DNA of 64,000 bases from Gemmatimonadota bacterium. Its GTDB lineage: Bacteria; Gemmatimonadota; Gemmatimonadetes; Gemmatimonadales; Gemmatimonadaceae. Position numbers and translations under genes: made by a program. Numbering within the stretch: the first letter of the stretch is position 1; each line of letters starts with the position of its first letter. Below, in pieces: positions 11,568 to 19,771 of the stretch. A model generated the notes under the pieces. That model searched no databases and was not told the origin of the DNA. It saw only the letters and a list, made by a program, of their open reading frames with translations. The stretch is taken from the NCBI GenBank assembly GCA_027307165.1, contig DAHUXM010000025.1:62001-126000 (forward strand), given 5' to 3'.

Positions 11568-13151
11568 ATGGCAACACAGAAGTCAGTTTTCGACCAGCCA
11601 CAAGCCGCGACGGTCACCCACGACGAGCCACCGACCGGGTTCGAGCAATGGACGGGGAACAAGGCGTTCTTCGGGCACCCGAGCGGCCTGTCAACGCTCT
11701 TCTTCATGGAGATGTGGGAGCGGTTCTCGTATTACGGGATCCGCCCACTGCTCGTGCTGTTCATGTCCGCGGCGCTCATGTCGGGCGGCTTCGGCTTCGA
11801 CCGTACCGTCGCCTCGTCCATCGTCGGCATCTACGCGGCCTGCGTCTACCTGGCGTCATTGCCAGGCGGATGGATCGCCGACCGGTGGCTTGGATTGCAA
11901 CGTTCCGTCTTGTGGGGCGGCGTGCTCATCGCCTGCGGACACATCTCGATAGCGCTATCGACGGTCTTCGCGCACTCGGCGTTTTTCGTCGGCCTCGTAT
12001 TCATCGTGTTGGGCACCGGAATGCTCAAGCCCAACGTATCGGCAACTGTCGGCGATCTCTATCCTGAAGGCGGTGCGCGCAGAGATGCTGGCTTCTCGAT
12101 CTTCTACATGGGCATCAATACCGGCGCGCTGATCGCACCGCTGATCACCGGCTATCTCGGAGAGCGCGTTGGTTGGCACTGGGGATTCGGCGCGGCTGGC
12201 GTCGGCATGATCATCGGCGTCATCATGTTCAAGTTGCGCATGACGCCAACGCTCGGTCCGATCGGCGCCGCCTCGACAGCAAGCGTCGCGGAGCAAACCA
12301 AGGTAAAGCGCATCACCTTCCCGAGCGTCGCGGTGATCGGCGTCATCGTTCTGCTCACTATCCTCGGAGTGATTCACATCAATCCCGTGGCGCTTGCTGA
12401 ACGTATGGGATACGTGCTGCTGGCTCTCGCCGTGGTCTACTTCGCATACATGTTCTTCTTCGCTGGCCTCACCGCCGGGGAAAAGAAGCGAGTCGCCGTG
12501 ATCGTCGTCCTGTTTGTCTTTGCAACGATCTTCTGGGCAGGGTTCGAGCAGGCACCCACATCTCTCAACCTGTTTGCGCACGATTTCACCAACCGCACGG
12601 TATTTGGCTGGGAAGTACCTACGCTATGGCTGCAGTCCGCCGAGTCATTCTTCGTCATCACGCTTGCGCCCGTATTCGCATGGATCTGGGTTGCTCTCGC
12701 GCGCAGAAGGCTTGACCTGTCGAGTCCCACCAAGTTTGCGATCGGTCTCGCATTCGCCGGCGTCAGCTTTCTTGTAATGCTCGTGGCGTCCAACCGCATC
12801 GTCGCGAGCGCGGCAGTGGGCGAGGCCATGCACGTGTCGATGTGGTGGCTCGTGATCTGTTACATGTTTCAGGCGTTCGGCGAGCTGTCGCTCAGCCCCG
12901 TCGGATTGAGCTCGATGACCAAGCTCGCGCCGCGACGCTTTGTCGGTCAGATGATGGGCATCTGGTTCCTGGCCGACGCGCTCGGCAACCTCGTTGCCGG
13001 GCTGGTCGGCGGTCACGTGAATCCGAACAACCTCAGCGAGATGCCGCTGCTGTTCAGGAATACGGCCATCGCGCTCTTCATTGCTGCCGCGGTCTGTGCC
13101 GCGCTTGTCATTCCAATCCGGAAGATGATGGAAGAGAAGACGTCTGCGTAA
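11568..13151 (+). CDS. POT/PTR family proton-coupled peptide transporter
   Basis: The 527-residue protein is a major-facilitator peptide symporter of the POT/PTR2 family, which imports di- and tripeptides with protons across the inner membrane. The diagnostic helix-1 motif is present as FFMEMWERFSYYGIRPLL (ExxERFxYYG), followed by the family pattern GGWIADRWLG, a GTGMLKPNVSATVGDLY segment and FYMGINTGALIAPL. At least twelve hydrophobic helices can be traced. The gene follows the ABC importer by 33 bp and may be co-transcribed, so this locus encodes both an ATP-driven and a proton-driven route for peptides. It converges on an outer-membrane protein gene 18 bp downstream. Confidence 0.95.
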   Translation: MATQKSVFDQPQAATVTHDEPPTGFEQWTGNKAFFGHPSGLSTLFFMEMWERFSYYGIRPLLVLFMSAALMSGGFGFDRTVASSIVGIYAACVYLASLPGGWIADRWLGLQRSVLWGGVLIACGHISIALSTVFAHSAFFVGLVFIVLGTGMLKPNVSATVGDLYPEGGARRDAGFSIFYMGINTGALIAPLITGYLGERVGWHWGFGAAGVGMIIGVIMFKLRMTPTLGPIGAASTASVAEQTKVKRITFPSVAVIGVIVLLTILGVIHINPVALAERMGYVLLALAVVYFAYMFFFAGLTAGEKKRVAVIVVLFVFATIFWAGFEQAPTSLNLFAHDFTNRTVFGWEVPTLWLQSAESFFVITLAPVFAWIWVALARRRLDLSSPTKFAIGLAFAGVSFLVMLVASNRIVASAAVGEAMHVSMWWLVICYMFQAFGELSLSPVGLSSMTKLAPRRFVGQMMGIWFLADALGNLVAGLVGGHVNPNNLSEMPLLFRNTAIALFIAAAVCAALVIPIRKMMEEKTSA

Positions 13152-13169
13152 CGCGCGATTTCGGCCGGA

Positions 13170-14987
13170 TCAGGGCCAGTTGTAAACCGAGTTCGGGATC
13201 GCGCGCTCGCGACTGGTCTGAACATCGCCGGGCTCGTGCCAGAACCAGCGCGTGAAGTCGTGATTCGTGAAGCGGATCTCGAACTTTGAATCCCCACGGT
13301 CGTTCAGCGGGAAGGCGAAATCGACGCGCCACGTTCGCCGCGACCGTGGTGGCAAAGCGGCGAGAAGGCCGACGCCCACAGCGTATTTGACGTTCGTATT
13401 GACACCGAACGGGGCGTCACCAGCCCACAAACGCCCCGCGTCCACCCAGACCGCGCTGGCGAGACCGGCGAACTGACGAAAGTGTCCCAGGCGGTACCGG
13501 TCCTCCAATCTCATTACGACACGCTGCCCACCGCCGAGATCCGACGAACCGTAGCCTGGCATTCCGCCATCGCGGTCGGCAAGTGAGAGCTGAAACGGGA
13601 CCCTCTGACGCGAACCACCGCTGTACTCCACGTCGAAAATCGACGTGTGCTTGGCGGACGGATGCGCGTACCAGGCCGCCCTGCCGCTCGCGAGCACACC
13701 ATCGAACCGGTGCGTGTCGAGATTGCGACGCCGCTCGCCCATGATTTCCATACCTGCAAAAGACTGCGGGGTCCCGTGCCCGTAATAGAGGTCGGTCGAC
13801 ATGAAATAGTCTCGCTCGTCCTTGGGAGTCATCTTGAATCCCCGCCCGAACAGCGTAGCCAACTGCATCCCGGTGCGCATGTCCTGTGTCCCCTCAACCG
13901 CGTCGAAGGCTCTCACCTGCATGAAACTGGAATTGCGAAAGCCCAGCAGCAGATTGAGGCGATTGGTCCGATGCTCGCCATAACGCCCGATGAGTGCCGT
14001 GCTCGTATCGGGCACAACCTTGTTGAGCACGAGCACCGGCATGCGGCCCGTCCGCTCACGCTCCTTGGAAACAGTCGCTCCTATCAGGAAGACGTGGCGT
14101 ACGAGACCGAAGGCCAGAACTCCGCCGATGTCAGCGTACGCACGCGTGAACGGAAGCGCAGCGTTGGGGTCCTGCCCTCTGAGAAAATATCTGTAACCGG
14201 TGGAAGAACCGGCCGACGCACGCCATGACGTGCGTTGCAGATCAGTGAGGAATGGATGCGTTATGAGTGCATCCCAGGTTCCGCCGATCTCGTTTCGCGT
14301 TCCCTGAAGCGAAAGCTGATATGGCCTGCCGAACAACTGATATTCCACAACGCGCGCCTTGTAGATGTCGCGGTAGAATCGACTCTTCTCCCACGCTGCG
14401 GTCGCAGACAGCGCCGCTCCCGACAGATTCTCCTCACCGAACCGCACCGAGCGAATGACCGGCGATTTGGACGTGACGGCGCCATCGAGCACGAGCGACA
14501 CTTCGTCGAACGTGACCACGTCGATGTTTACGCCACCGGTGCCGTCAGGAGTTACCAGCAGATTCGCATCGGCAATGAACGGCTGCGCTCGCAGTATGCG
14601 CTCGGCTTCGTGCAAACGCTGATCCTCACATGCATCGCCCACGCGGATCGGCAGGAACCGGCTTATTACCGCGGCTCGCGTCGTCGCATGGAGGTTCGTG
14701 GCCAGTCTCGCGACACGGGCGGTGAGATTGGTGCCACCCGCCTCGAACGGCGGGTAGGCATGGATTTCAATCGCCGTTATGGGTTCACCGTGACAGAGCA
14801 GTTGGGCCGGTGCCACGTTCCCCGACGCCGTGCTGCCGGGTGCCGTGCCGGTAGGCACCGTGCTGGTGGGCGCCGTGCTCCTCGCCGCCGCGTCGAGGGG
14901 ATTCTCCCCTTGCCCGCCGGCCGCCGCAGAGCAGATTCCGAGAAGAGTGCCGATCGACGCCATCTTCCAAGCCCAGAGCTGTGTCAT
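13170..14987 (-). CDS. Omp85/BamA-like outer-membrane beta-barrel protein
   Basis: A 605-residue exported protein. The N-terminus is hydrophobic with a likely signal peptide (MASIGTLLGICSAAAGG from internal Met9). The segment around DACEDQRLHEAERILRAQPFIADANLLVT resembles a POTRA repeat as found in BamA/TamA-type proteins, and the C-terminal half is strand-rich with alternating residues, aromatic turns and a last part RVDFAFPLNDRGDSKFEIRF typical of barrel strands; the chain ends in FW-rich sequence then SVYNWP. I infer an Omp85-superfamily barrel with a short periplasmic part; substrate unknown. The ATG at 14987 overlaps the divergent start of the next gene by 7 bp, so the true start may be ATG 14963. 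Confidence 0.55.
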   Translation of the reverse strand: MTQLWAWKMASIGTLLGICSAAAGGQGENPLDAAARSTAPTSTVPTGTAPGSTASGNVAPAQLLCHGEPITAIEIHAYPPFEAGGTNLTARVARLATNLHATTRAAVISRFLPIRVGDACEDQRLHEAERILRAQPFIADANLLVTPDGTGGVNIDVVTFDEVSLVLDGAVTSKSPVIRSVRFGEENLSGAALSATAAWEKSRFYRDIYKARVVEYQLFGRPYQLSLQGTRNEIGGTWDALITHPFLTDLQRTSWRASAGSSTGYRYFLRGQDPNAALPFTRAYADIGGVLAFGLVRHVFLIGATVSKERERTGRMPVLVLNKVVPDTSTALIGRYGEHRTNRLNLLLGFRNSSFMQVRAFDAVEGTQDMRTGMQLATLFGRGFKMTPKDERDYFMSTDLYYGHGTPQSFAGMEIMGERRRNLDTHRFDGVLASGRAAWYAHPSAKHTSIFDVEYSGGSRQRVPFQLSLADRDGGMPGYGSSDLGGGQRVVMRLEDRYRLGHFRQFAGLASAVWVDAGRLWAGDAPFGVNTNVKYAVGVGLLAALPPRSRRTWRVDFAFPLNDRGDSKFEIRFTNHDFTRWFWHEPGDVQTSRERAIPNSVYNWP

Positions 14988-15709
14988 TCCGTCCTATTGT
15001 AGCGGTTAGCGCCGCAGTCCGCAGCGAGCGCGACGTACCGTTTGCGTACTTGAGAACTACCTACCTCACGGCCCTGGAGAACGCAGGGCTCGTACCACTC
15101 GTTGCCGCCCCACTGCACGACCCAACTGCTGCGGAAGATCTCATGGAGCACGTAGACGCCCTGGTGCTCACCGGTGGCGCCGACCTCAATCCTGCACTCT
15201 ACGACGCGCCCCGCCATCCCATGCTCGGCGCCGTGTCCGACATCAGAGATCACTGGGAGATCGCGCTGGTCAACGCGGCCAAACGACGTGGGACTCCGCT
15301 GCTCGCCATTTGCCGGGGCGCGCAGCTGCTCAATGTGGCGCTTGGCGGCTCGCTGATCCAGGACATCCCAAGCCAGCATCCGAGCGACATCAACCACGAT
15401 CCCGATCGGCCACGCTCCTCGCGCACGCATTTCGTTGAAATTCAGACCGAATCGCGACTCGCGCGCGCAATCGGGCTGACGAGCCTGGAAGTCAACTCCG
15501 TACATCATCAGTCGATCGAGCGCGTCGCAGACGAGCTTCGCGTGGTCGCATTCGCGCCAGACGGCGTGATCGAGGGCGTCGAATCCGCCGCAGATTCACC
15601 GTGGTGGTGCGTCGGAGTGCAATGGCACCCGGAAGACCTCATCGGCACCCAAGAGTCATGGGACCGCGACATCTTCAGCGCATTCGCCAGAGTGATCGGT
15701 AAGCAATGA
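14981..15709 (+). CDS. Gamma-glutamyl-gamma-aminobutyrate hydrolase-like protein (class I glutamine amidotransferase, peptidase C26)
   Basis: The 242-residue product belongs to the PuuD-like family that hydrolyses gamma-glutamyl bonds. The sequence shows RPIVAVSA at the start, VDALVLTGGADLNPALY, the nucleophile elbow LAICRGAQLLN with the catalytic Cys, SVHHQSI, and the catalytic His/Glu in VQWHPED. Length and order fit the family. The start is a GTG that overlaps the divergent outer-membrane gene; later starts would remove the first conserved strand. It heads a plus-strand run with two glycosyltransferases and a DUF3108 protein. Substrate is not determinable; gamma-glutamyl-GABA is only the reference reaction. 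Confidence 0.88.
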   Translation: MSFRPIVAVSAAVRSERDVPFAYLRTTYLTALENAGLVPLVAAPLHDPTAAEDLMEHVDALVLTGGADLNPALYDAPRHPMLGAVSDIRDHWEIALVNAAKRRGTPLLAICRGAQLLNVALGGSLIQDIPSQHPSDINHDPDRPRSSRTHFVEIQTESRLARAIGLTSLEVNSVHHQSIERVADELRVVAFAPDGVIEGVESAADSPWWCVGVQWHPEDLIGTQESWDRDIFSAFARVIGKQ

Positions 15710-15719
15710 TCGGTAAATC

Positions 15720-16772
15720 GTGACGCTCCGATCGCTGCACATCGACGCTGGCCGCAGTTGGCGTGGCGGCCAGCGACAGGTATTTCTACTTGCGACGTCG
15801 CTGCGCTCGCACGGACGCGAGCCGCTCGTGGTGGGCGTCGGCGGCTCTCCGTTGCTCGAACGCCTCCAGGCGGCAGGGATCGCTACGGCGTCCATCCCGA
15901 TGCGTTCGGATTGGGATCTACGCTCCGCCAAACGCCTGCGGTCCATCATTCGCGCGTGGCACCCGGACATCGTTCACGCGCACGATGCGCGAGCACACGC
16001 AATCTCGCTGATCGCGCTTGCGGGTGACATGACTCCACTCGTCGTCACGCGGCGCGTTACGTTCCCGCTCAAATCGGTGCGCGTCAAATACGGCCTGCGC
16101 GTCACGCGTTTCATCGCCATATCGAATGCGGTGAAGACGGCAATGGTGCGCTCGGGTGTCGATGCACATCGGATCGTCGTAGTACACTCCGGTGTCCCGA
16201 GGCCGTCCGCGCCCGCACCGCGAGACTGGCGCAAGGAGCTCGGCTGGCCTCGCGACACGGTGCTTGCCGGCGTCGTGGGCGCGATGACGGCTGAAAAGGG
16301 GATCGATTCGCTGCGGCACGTTGGCAGCTGGCTCAGCGAGAACGCGATCGGCCGGACGCGCGTCATTCTGCTCGGCGGTACGGCAAAGGGACCGATCAAA
16401 CTGGGCCCGTTGCGCGCCCAACAGGCTGGCTTCATTTCCGACATCCACAATGGGATGGCCGGCCTCGACATCCTGTGGCACCCAGCCGCCGAGGAGGGGC
16501 TTGGAACGGTCCTGATCGATTCTCTGGCCCTCAAAGTTCCGCCGGTGGCGTTCGACGTCGGTGGAATCTCTGAAATTGTGGAAAACGGGAAAAACGGACT
16601 TCTGGTCCCTTTAGGTGATTTCAGGGCCTTTGCCGCAGCGCATGAGTCACTACTGGAGGCAGGTTTGCGGAGCCGGTTGGCGGCCGAAGGGCCAGCGCGC
16701 GCGGCGCTTTTCAGCGTGGATGCAATGACCCAAGGCGTGGAACGGGTGTACCAACAGATCCTTACTGCCTAA
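15720..16772 (+). CDS. Glycosyltransferase family 4 protein
   Basis: The 350-residue GT-B fold enzyme transfers a sugar from a nucleotide donor to an unknown acceptor. The N-terminal acceptor domain shows LHIDAGRSWRGGQRQVFLLA and the HPDIVHAHDARAH segment; the C-terminal donor domain contains VGAMTAEKGIDSLRHVG and the retaining-GT motif EEGLGTVLIDSLALKVPPVA followed by DVGGISEIV. The start is GTG 15720, ten bases after the preceding stop. It abuts a GT2 gene two bases downstream, which suggests that the pair acts in one surface-glycan or glycolipid pathway. Confidence 0.9.
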   Translation: MTLRSLHIDAGRSWRGGQRQVFLLATSLRSHGREPLVVGVGGSPLLERLQAAGIATASIPMRSDWDLRSAKRLRSIIRAWHPDIVHAHDARAHAISLIALAGDMTPLVVTRRVTFPLKSVRVKYGLRVTRFIAISNAVKTAMVRSGVDAHRIVVVHSGVPRPSAPAPRDWRKELGWPRDTVLAGVVGAMTAEKGIDSLRHVGSWLSENAIGRTRVILLGGTAKGPIKLGPLRAQQAGFISDIHNGMAGLDILWHPAAEEGLGTVLIDSLALKVPPVAFDVGGISEIVENGKNGLLVPLGDFRAFAAAHESLLEAGLRSRLAAEGPARAALFSVDAMTQGVERVYQQILTA

Positions 16773-16773
16773 C

Positions 16774-17523
16774 TTGAACGACATGCTTCACATCTGCATC
16801 CCAACCTATAACGAAGGCCCGACCGTGGGAGTTCTGCTCTGGCGCATCCGCAAGGTGTTCCAGGAGTATTCCCGAGAGTACGAAGTCATCGTTTACGACG
16901 ATGGAAGCACCGACGACACGGCGGCTACGCTGGAGCCGTACTGCAAGGTCCTTCCACTCACGGTTCTGCATGGGGGGAAGAGGGAGGGCTTCGGTCACGC
17001 CCTGGGCGCGCTGTGCGCCGACGTTTCGCGTCGGACCAAGTACCCGCGACGCGACGCGATGGTCGTGATGCAGGCGGATTTTACGGACCAGCCGGAGTCG
17101 CTCCCCGAACTGCTCAAGAGGTTCGAGGGCGGCGCCGACATCGTAGCCACCGAGCGCGCACAGCAGAGCATGCCGGTAGCGGTACGCAGGCTTGCGAAAT
17201 TCGGCCCGTGGATGATGCGCCCGTTCGTAGCGGCCAGGGACGTAGCCGATCCGTTCGCGTCGTTCAAGATGTATCGCATCTCGCTGTTGCGCGATTACGC
17301 CAAGTCGTCGGGAGACATTCCACTCGTGACGAGTGATGGATGGGCGGCGAACCTGGAGCTCTTTCTCAAGCTCGCCCCTCTCGCGCGCAAGATCGAGAAA
17401 GTCGCGGTCGAGCCGCGTTACGATCTGCGGCCGCGTGAAACGCGCGTGCGCCCGTTCGCCGACGCGATGGCCTTGTATCGCGCCGGACGCGCGTCGGGTG
17501 GATGGCGGAAGGCAGCCACGTGA
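16774..17523 (+). CDS. Glycosyltransferase family 2 protein
   Basis: The 249-residue GT-A enzyme opens with HICIPTYNEGPTVGVLLWRI, then VIVYDDGSTDDTA (nucleotide-sugar binding DDGS), and MVVMQADFTDQPESLPEL, where the usual DxD is represented by QADF/TD. This layout resembles dolichyl-phosphate mannose synthase-like GT2 enzymes that charge polyprenyl phosphate, though no C-terminal membrane helices are seen. The TTG start at 16774 comes immediately after the preceding stop; ATG 16783 in frame is equally plausible. Its stop overlaps the GTG of the DUF3108 gene (GTGA). Confidence 0.88.
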   Translation: MNDMLHICIPTYNEGPTVGVLLWRIRKVFQEYSREYEVIVYDDGSTDDTAATLEPYCKVLPLTVLHGGKREGFGHALGALCADVSRRTKYPRRDAMVVMQADFTDQPESLPELLKRFEGGADIVATERAQQSMPVAVRRLAKFGPWMMRPFVAARDVADPFASFKMYRISLLRDYAKSSGDIPLVTSDGWAANLELFLKLAPLARKIEKVAVEPRYDLRPRETRVRPFADAMALYRAGRASGGWRKAAT

Positions 17524-18323
17524 CGGCGTCGGCGTTCATCAAGCTCGCAATCGCAGCCAGCCTTTCCACAACCATCTCCGCCTCGGCGCAGACACCGACG
17601 ACCGCGGGGCCGGCACCGGCGGCGGCGACCAGTGTTGCGCAGGCTGACAGTACGATGTCCGTGCCATTCGCCGTCGGCGAGACCGCCGAGTACGACGTCA
17701 AGTTCGGTGCGCTCAAGGTGGGCACTGCGAGCACCGTGGTGAAGGACATCGAGCAGGTGCGCGGCATACCTGCGTGGCACACCGTGTTCAGCCTGAAGGG
17801 CGGGACGTTCTTCTACCGCGTCGACGACGTCTTCGAGAGCTGGATAGATCGAACCACGTTCTCTTCCCTGCGTTTTTACCAGACGCAACAGGAAGGGTCG
17901 AACGACCGACAGAAGCGTTACGAGATCTATCCCGACCGCGGCACGTACATGGAGATGGACAAGAAGCCGCCGCGCGATCACGCAGGTGTGAAGGATCCGC
18001 TCGACGACGGATCGTTTCTGTTCTTCGTGCGGACGTTACCGCTCGAGGTGGGACATACCTACGAGTCCAATCGGTACTTCCGGCCCGAGCGCAACCCGAT
18101 CCGCGTTCGCGTACTGCGCAAGGAAACGATTGACGTGCCTGCGGGGAGATTCGATTGCGTCGTGCTGCAGCCCGTCATCAAGACGCAGGGGATATTCTCG
18201 GAGAATGGAAAGGCCGAGGTGTGGCTGTCGGATGATAGCAGACACGTTCTGGTACAGCTCAAGTCGAAGCTGTCGTTCGGTTCGATCAATCTTTATTTGA
18301 GATCGTACAAAGCCGGGAGCTGA
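17520..18323 (+). CDS. DUF3108 domain exported protein
   Basis: About 267 residues from a GTG that overlaps the previous stop. The N-terminus ASAFIKLAIAASLSTTISASAQ is a clear Sec signal peptide with an ASAQ cleavage site. The mature part matches the DUF3108 pattern: VGETAEYDVKFGALKVGTAS, YRVDDVFESWID, GRFDCVVLQPVI and WLSDDSRHVLVQLKSKLSFGSI. DUF3108 proteins are periplasmic or outer-membrane associated with no firm biochemical role; the fold resembles lipoprotein-carrier-like beta sheets. Co-transcription with two glycosyltransferases suggests an envelope glycan task. A perfect hairpin follows the stop. Confidence 0.85.
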   Translation: MTASAFIKLAIAASLSTTISASAQTPTTAGPAPAAATSVAQADSTMSVPFAVGETAEYDVKFGALKVGTASTVVKDIEQVRGIPAWHTVFSLKGGTFFYRVDDVFESWIDRTTFSSLRFYQTQQEGSNDRQKRYEIYPDRGTYMEMDKKPPRDHAGVKDPLDDGSFLFFVRTLPLEVGHTYESNRYFRPERNPIRVRVLRKETIDVPAGRFDCVVLQPVIKTQGIFSENGKAEVWLSDDSRHVLVQLKSKLSFGSINLYLRSYKAGS

Positions 18324-18333
18324 ACCCGACGTA

Positions 18334-18361
18334 CTTCATCCCCGCCTTCGCGGGGATGAAG
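18334..18361. terminator. Bidirectional hairpin between convergent genes
   Basis: A perfect 12-bp stem, CTTCATCCCCGC pairing with GCGGGGATGAAG around a CTTC tetraloop. It lies between the stop of the DUF3108 gene and the stop of the convergent small membrane protein, without a T tract. It looks like a diverged member of the TTCCCGC/GCGGGAA palindrome family, with paired (compensatory) base changes. Confidence 0.55.
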
Positions 18362-18374
18362 ACTTCCACGTCGT

Positions 18375-18587
18375 CTAGAACCGATCGAGCGTCTTGCGCT
18401 GGCACTGGCTCCGGATCATCGCAGCGGTGTCGGGGCTGATGATGCGAATGATCAGATAGGCGATTCCGCCCACGACGGCGACCTTGATCGCGATCCCCAG
18501 AACGAACATCGCGATACCGAACACCATGCCGAGCAGGATGCCACCAACGATGAGTGCGATACCGAGGAAGAAGATGGTACGCAGCAT
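18375..18587 (-). CDS. Small two-helix membrane protein, function unknown
   Basis: The 70-residue product begins MLRTIFFLGIALIVGGILLGMVFGIAMFVLG and continues with IAIKVAVVGGIAYLIIRII, i.e. two strongly hydrophobic, glycine-rich segments, then a short charged tail PDTAAMIRSQCQRKTLDRF. It would be an inner-membrane protein. An AGAGCTGAGA purine-rich stretch precedes the ATG. I do not recognise a family. Coding potential is supported by the coherent two-helix pattern and by its position as a lone gene between thiO (divergent) and the hairpin. Confidence 0.6.
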   Translation of the reverse strand: MLRTIFFLGIALIVGGILLGMVFGIAMFVLGIAIKVAVVGGIAYLIIRIISPDTAAMIRSQCQRKTLDRF

Positions 18588-18683
18588 TTCTCAGCTCTCC
18601 GTTTAGAATAGTACGGAGCATGCGAGCTCCGACCGAATTTCTGTTGAATTTCCTACGCCCATTTGACACTCTCCGGGCATCAA

Positions 18684-19754
18684 ATGGTTGCTGACGTAAC
18701 GGTTGTCGGTAGAGGAATAATAGCGCTGTCAGCGGCGCTGGAGCTGGCCGACCGTGGTCTGGCTGTCCGTCTGGTTGGTACCACCCATTCCGGAAATGCA
18801 TCAGCCGCCGCGGGCGGCATGCTGGCGCCATCGATCGATAGCGAAACGGGGCCGGCGCACGATTTCGCGATGGCGTCCCGGGACTACTATCCCGGCTACG
18901 CCACCGCCCTGGCCGAGCGCACAGGACGGCAGATCCCGACGAACGATACGGGAACTATCGAACTAGCGTTCGACGAGGGAGAAGCAGACGCATTAAGGCA
19001 TTCGAACGATCGTTCGGCGCGATGGATTCCCCCTGAAGAGCTTGCAGTTCTGGAGCCAGCAATCGCCCAGTGTCTTGGCGGACTCTTGCATCCTTCCGAC
19101 GGCGCCGTGGAGCCGTTGGCGCTGCTCGACGCGCTCGGGATCGCGATCGCGGCGCACGACGGGATCACCACGGTGCGCGAGGATTGCCGAGAGCTGCATG
19201 CGTCCGAGCTTGGCTGCAACGTGCTCACGGACATGGAGAGCCGCTTCGCTTCCGATTACGTGGTCCTGGCGGCGGGTGCGTGGACGCCGCTGATCGCTGG
19301 ATCGGGCGATTGCGTTGCAGCAGTCCAACCGGTTCGGGGACAGATGCTGGCCTTCGAGAGCGACGCGGTGCGACACGTGATCTGCGGCGGTGGCGGATAC
19401 CTGATTCCGCGGAGCGAAGGAATTACCGTTGCGGGCGGCACGATGGAGCACGCTGGGTTCGAGGTGGAAACGACTGCAGACGGCGTCGAATCCATCCGCG
19501 CGCGGGCCGTGGCGCTATGTCCTGCGCTCGCCGGTGTGCCGGTTCATTCGAGTTGGGCCGGCCTCAGGCCGATCACGCCGGACCTGCTGCCAATCATCGG
19601 CGCCGATCCGGCGAGGCCACGCGTGATCTACGCGTGCGGTCATTCGCGCAACGGAATATTGCTCGCGCCACTGACCGCACAGGTCGTAGCCGATCTTGTG
19701 ACGGGCGCCGCATCACGCTACGATCTGAGTCGATTTCGGCCCGGGCGGCATTAG
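18684..19754 (+). CDS. thiO: Glycine oxidase / FAD-dependent amino-acid oxidase, ThiO-like
   Basis: This ~356-residue flavoprotein of the D-amino-acid oxidase superfamily would oxidise glycine to iminoacetate for thiazole synthesis in thiamine biosynthesis. It shows the FAD-binding VTVVGRGIIALSAALELADRG, SAAAGGMLAPSIDSE, a second FAD contact near DYVVLAAGAWTPLI, PVRGQMLAF, and the C-terminal TPDLLPIIGADPARPRVIYACGHSRNGILLAP. I prefer ATG 18684 over the TTG at 18663, because the dinucleotide-binding strand starts directly after it. No other thi gene is in the window, so assignment to ThiO rather than another DAO-family oxidase is likely but not certain. Confidence 0.82.
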   Translation: MVADVTVVGRGIIALSAALELADRGLAVRLVGTTHSGNASAAAGGMLAPSIDSETGPAHDFAMASRDYYPGYATALAERTGRQIPTNDTGTIELAFDEGEADALRHSNDRSARWIPPEELAVLEPAIAQCLGGLLHPSDGAVEPLALLDALGIAIAAHDGITTVREDCRELHASELGCNVLTDMESRFASDYVVLAAGAWTPLIAGSGDCVAAVQPVRGQMLAFESDAVRHVICGGGGYLIPRSEGITVAGGTMEHAGFEVETTADGVESIRARAVALCPALAGVPVHSSWAGLRPITPDLLPIIGADPARPRVIYACGHSRNGILLAPLTAQVVADLVTGAASRYDLSRFRPGRH

Positions 19755-19771
19755 GCTAGATTTGACACTCT

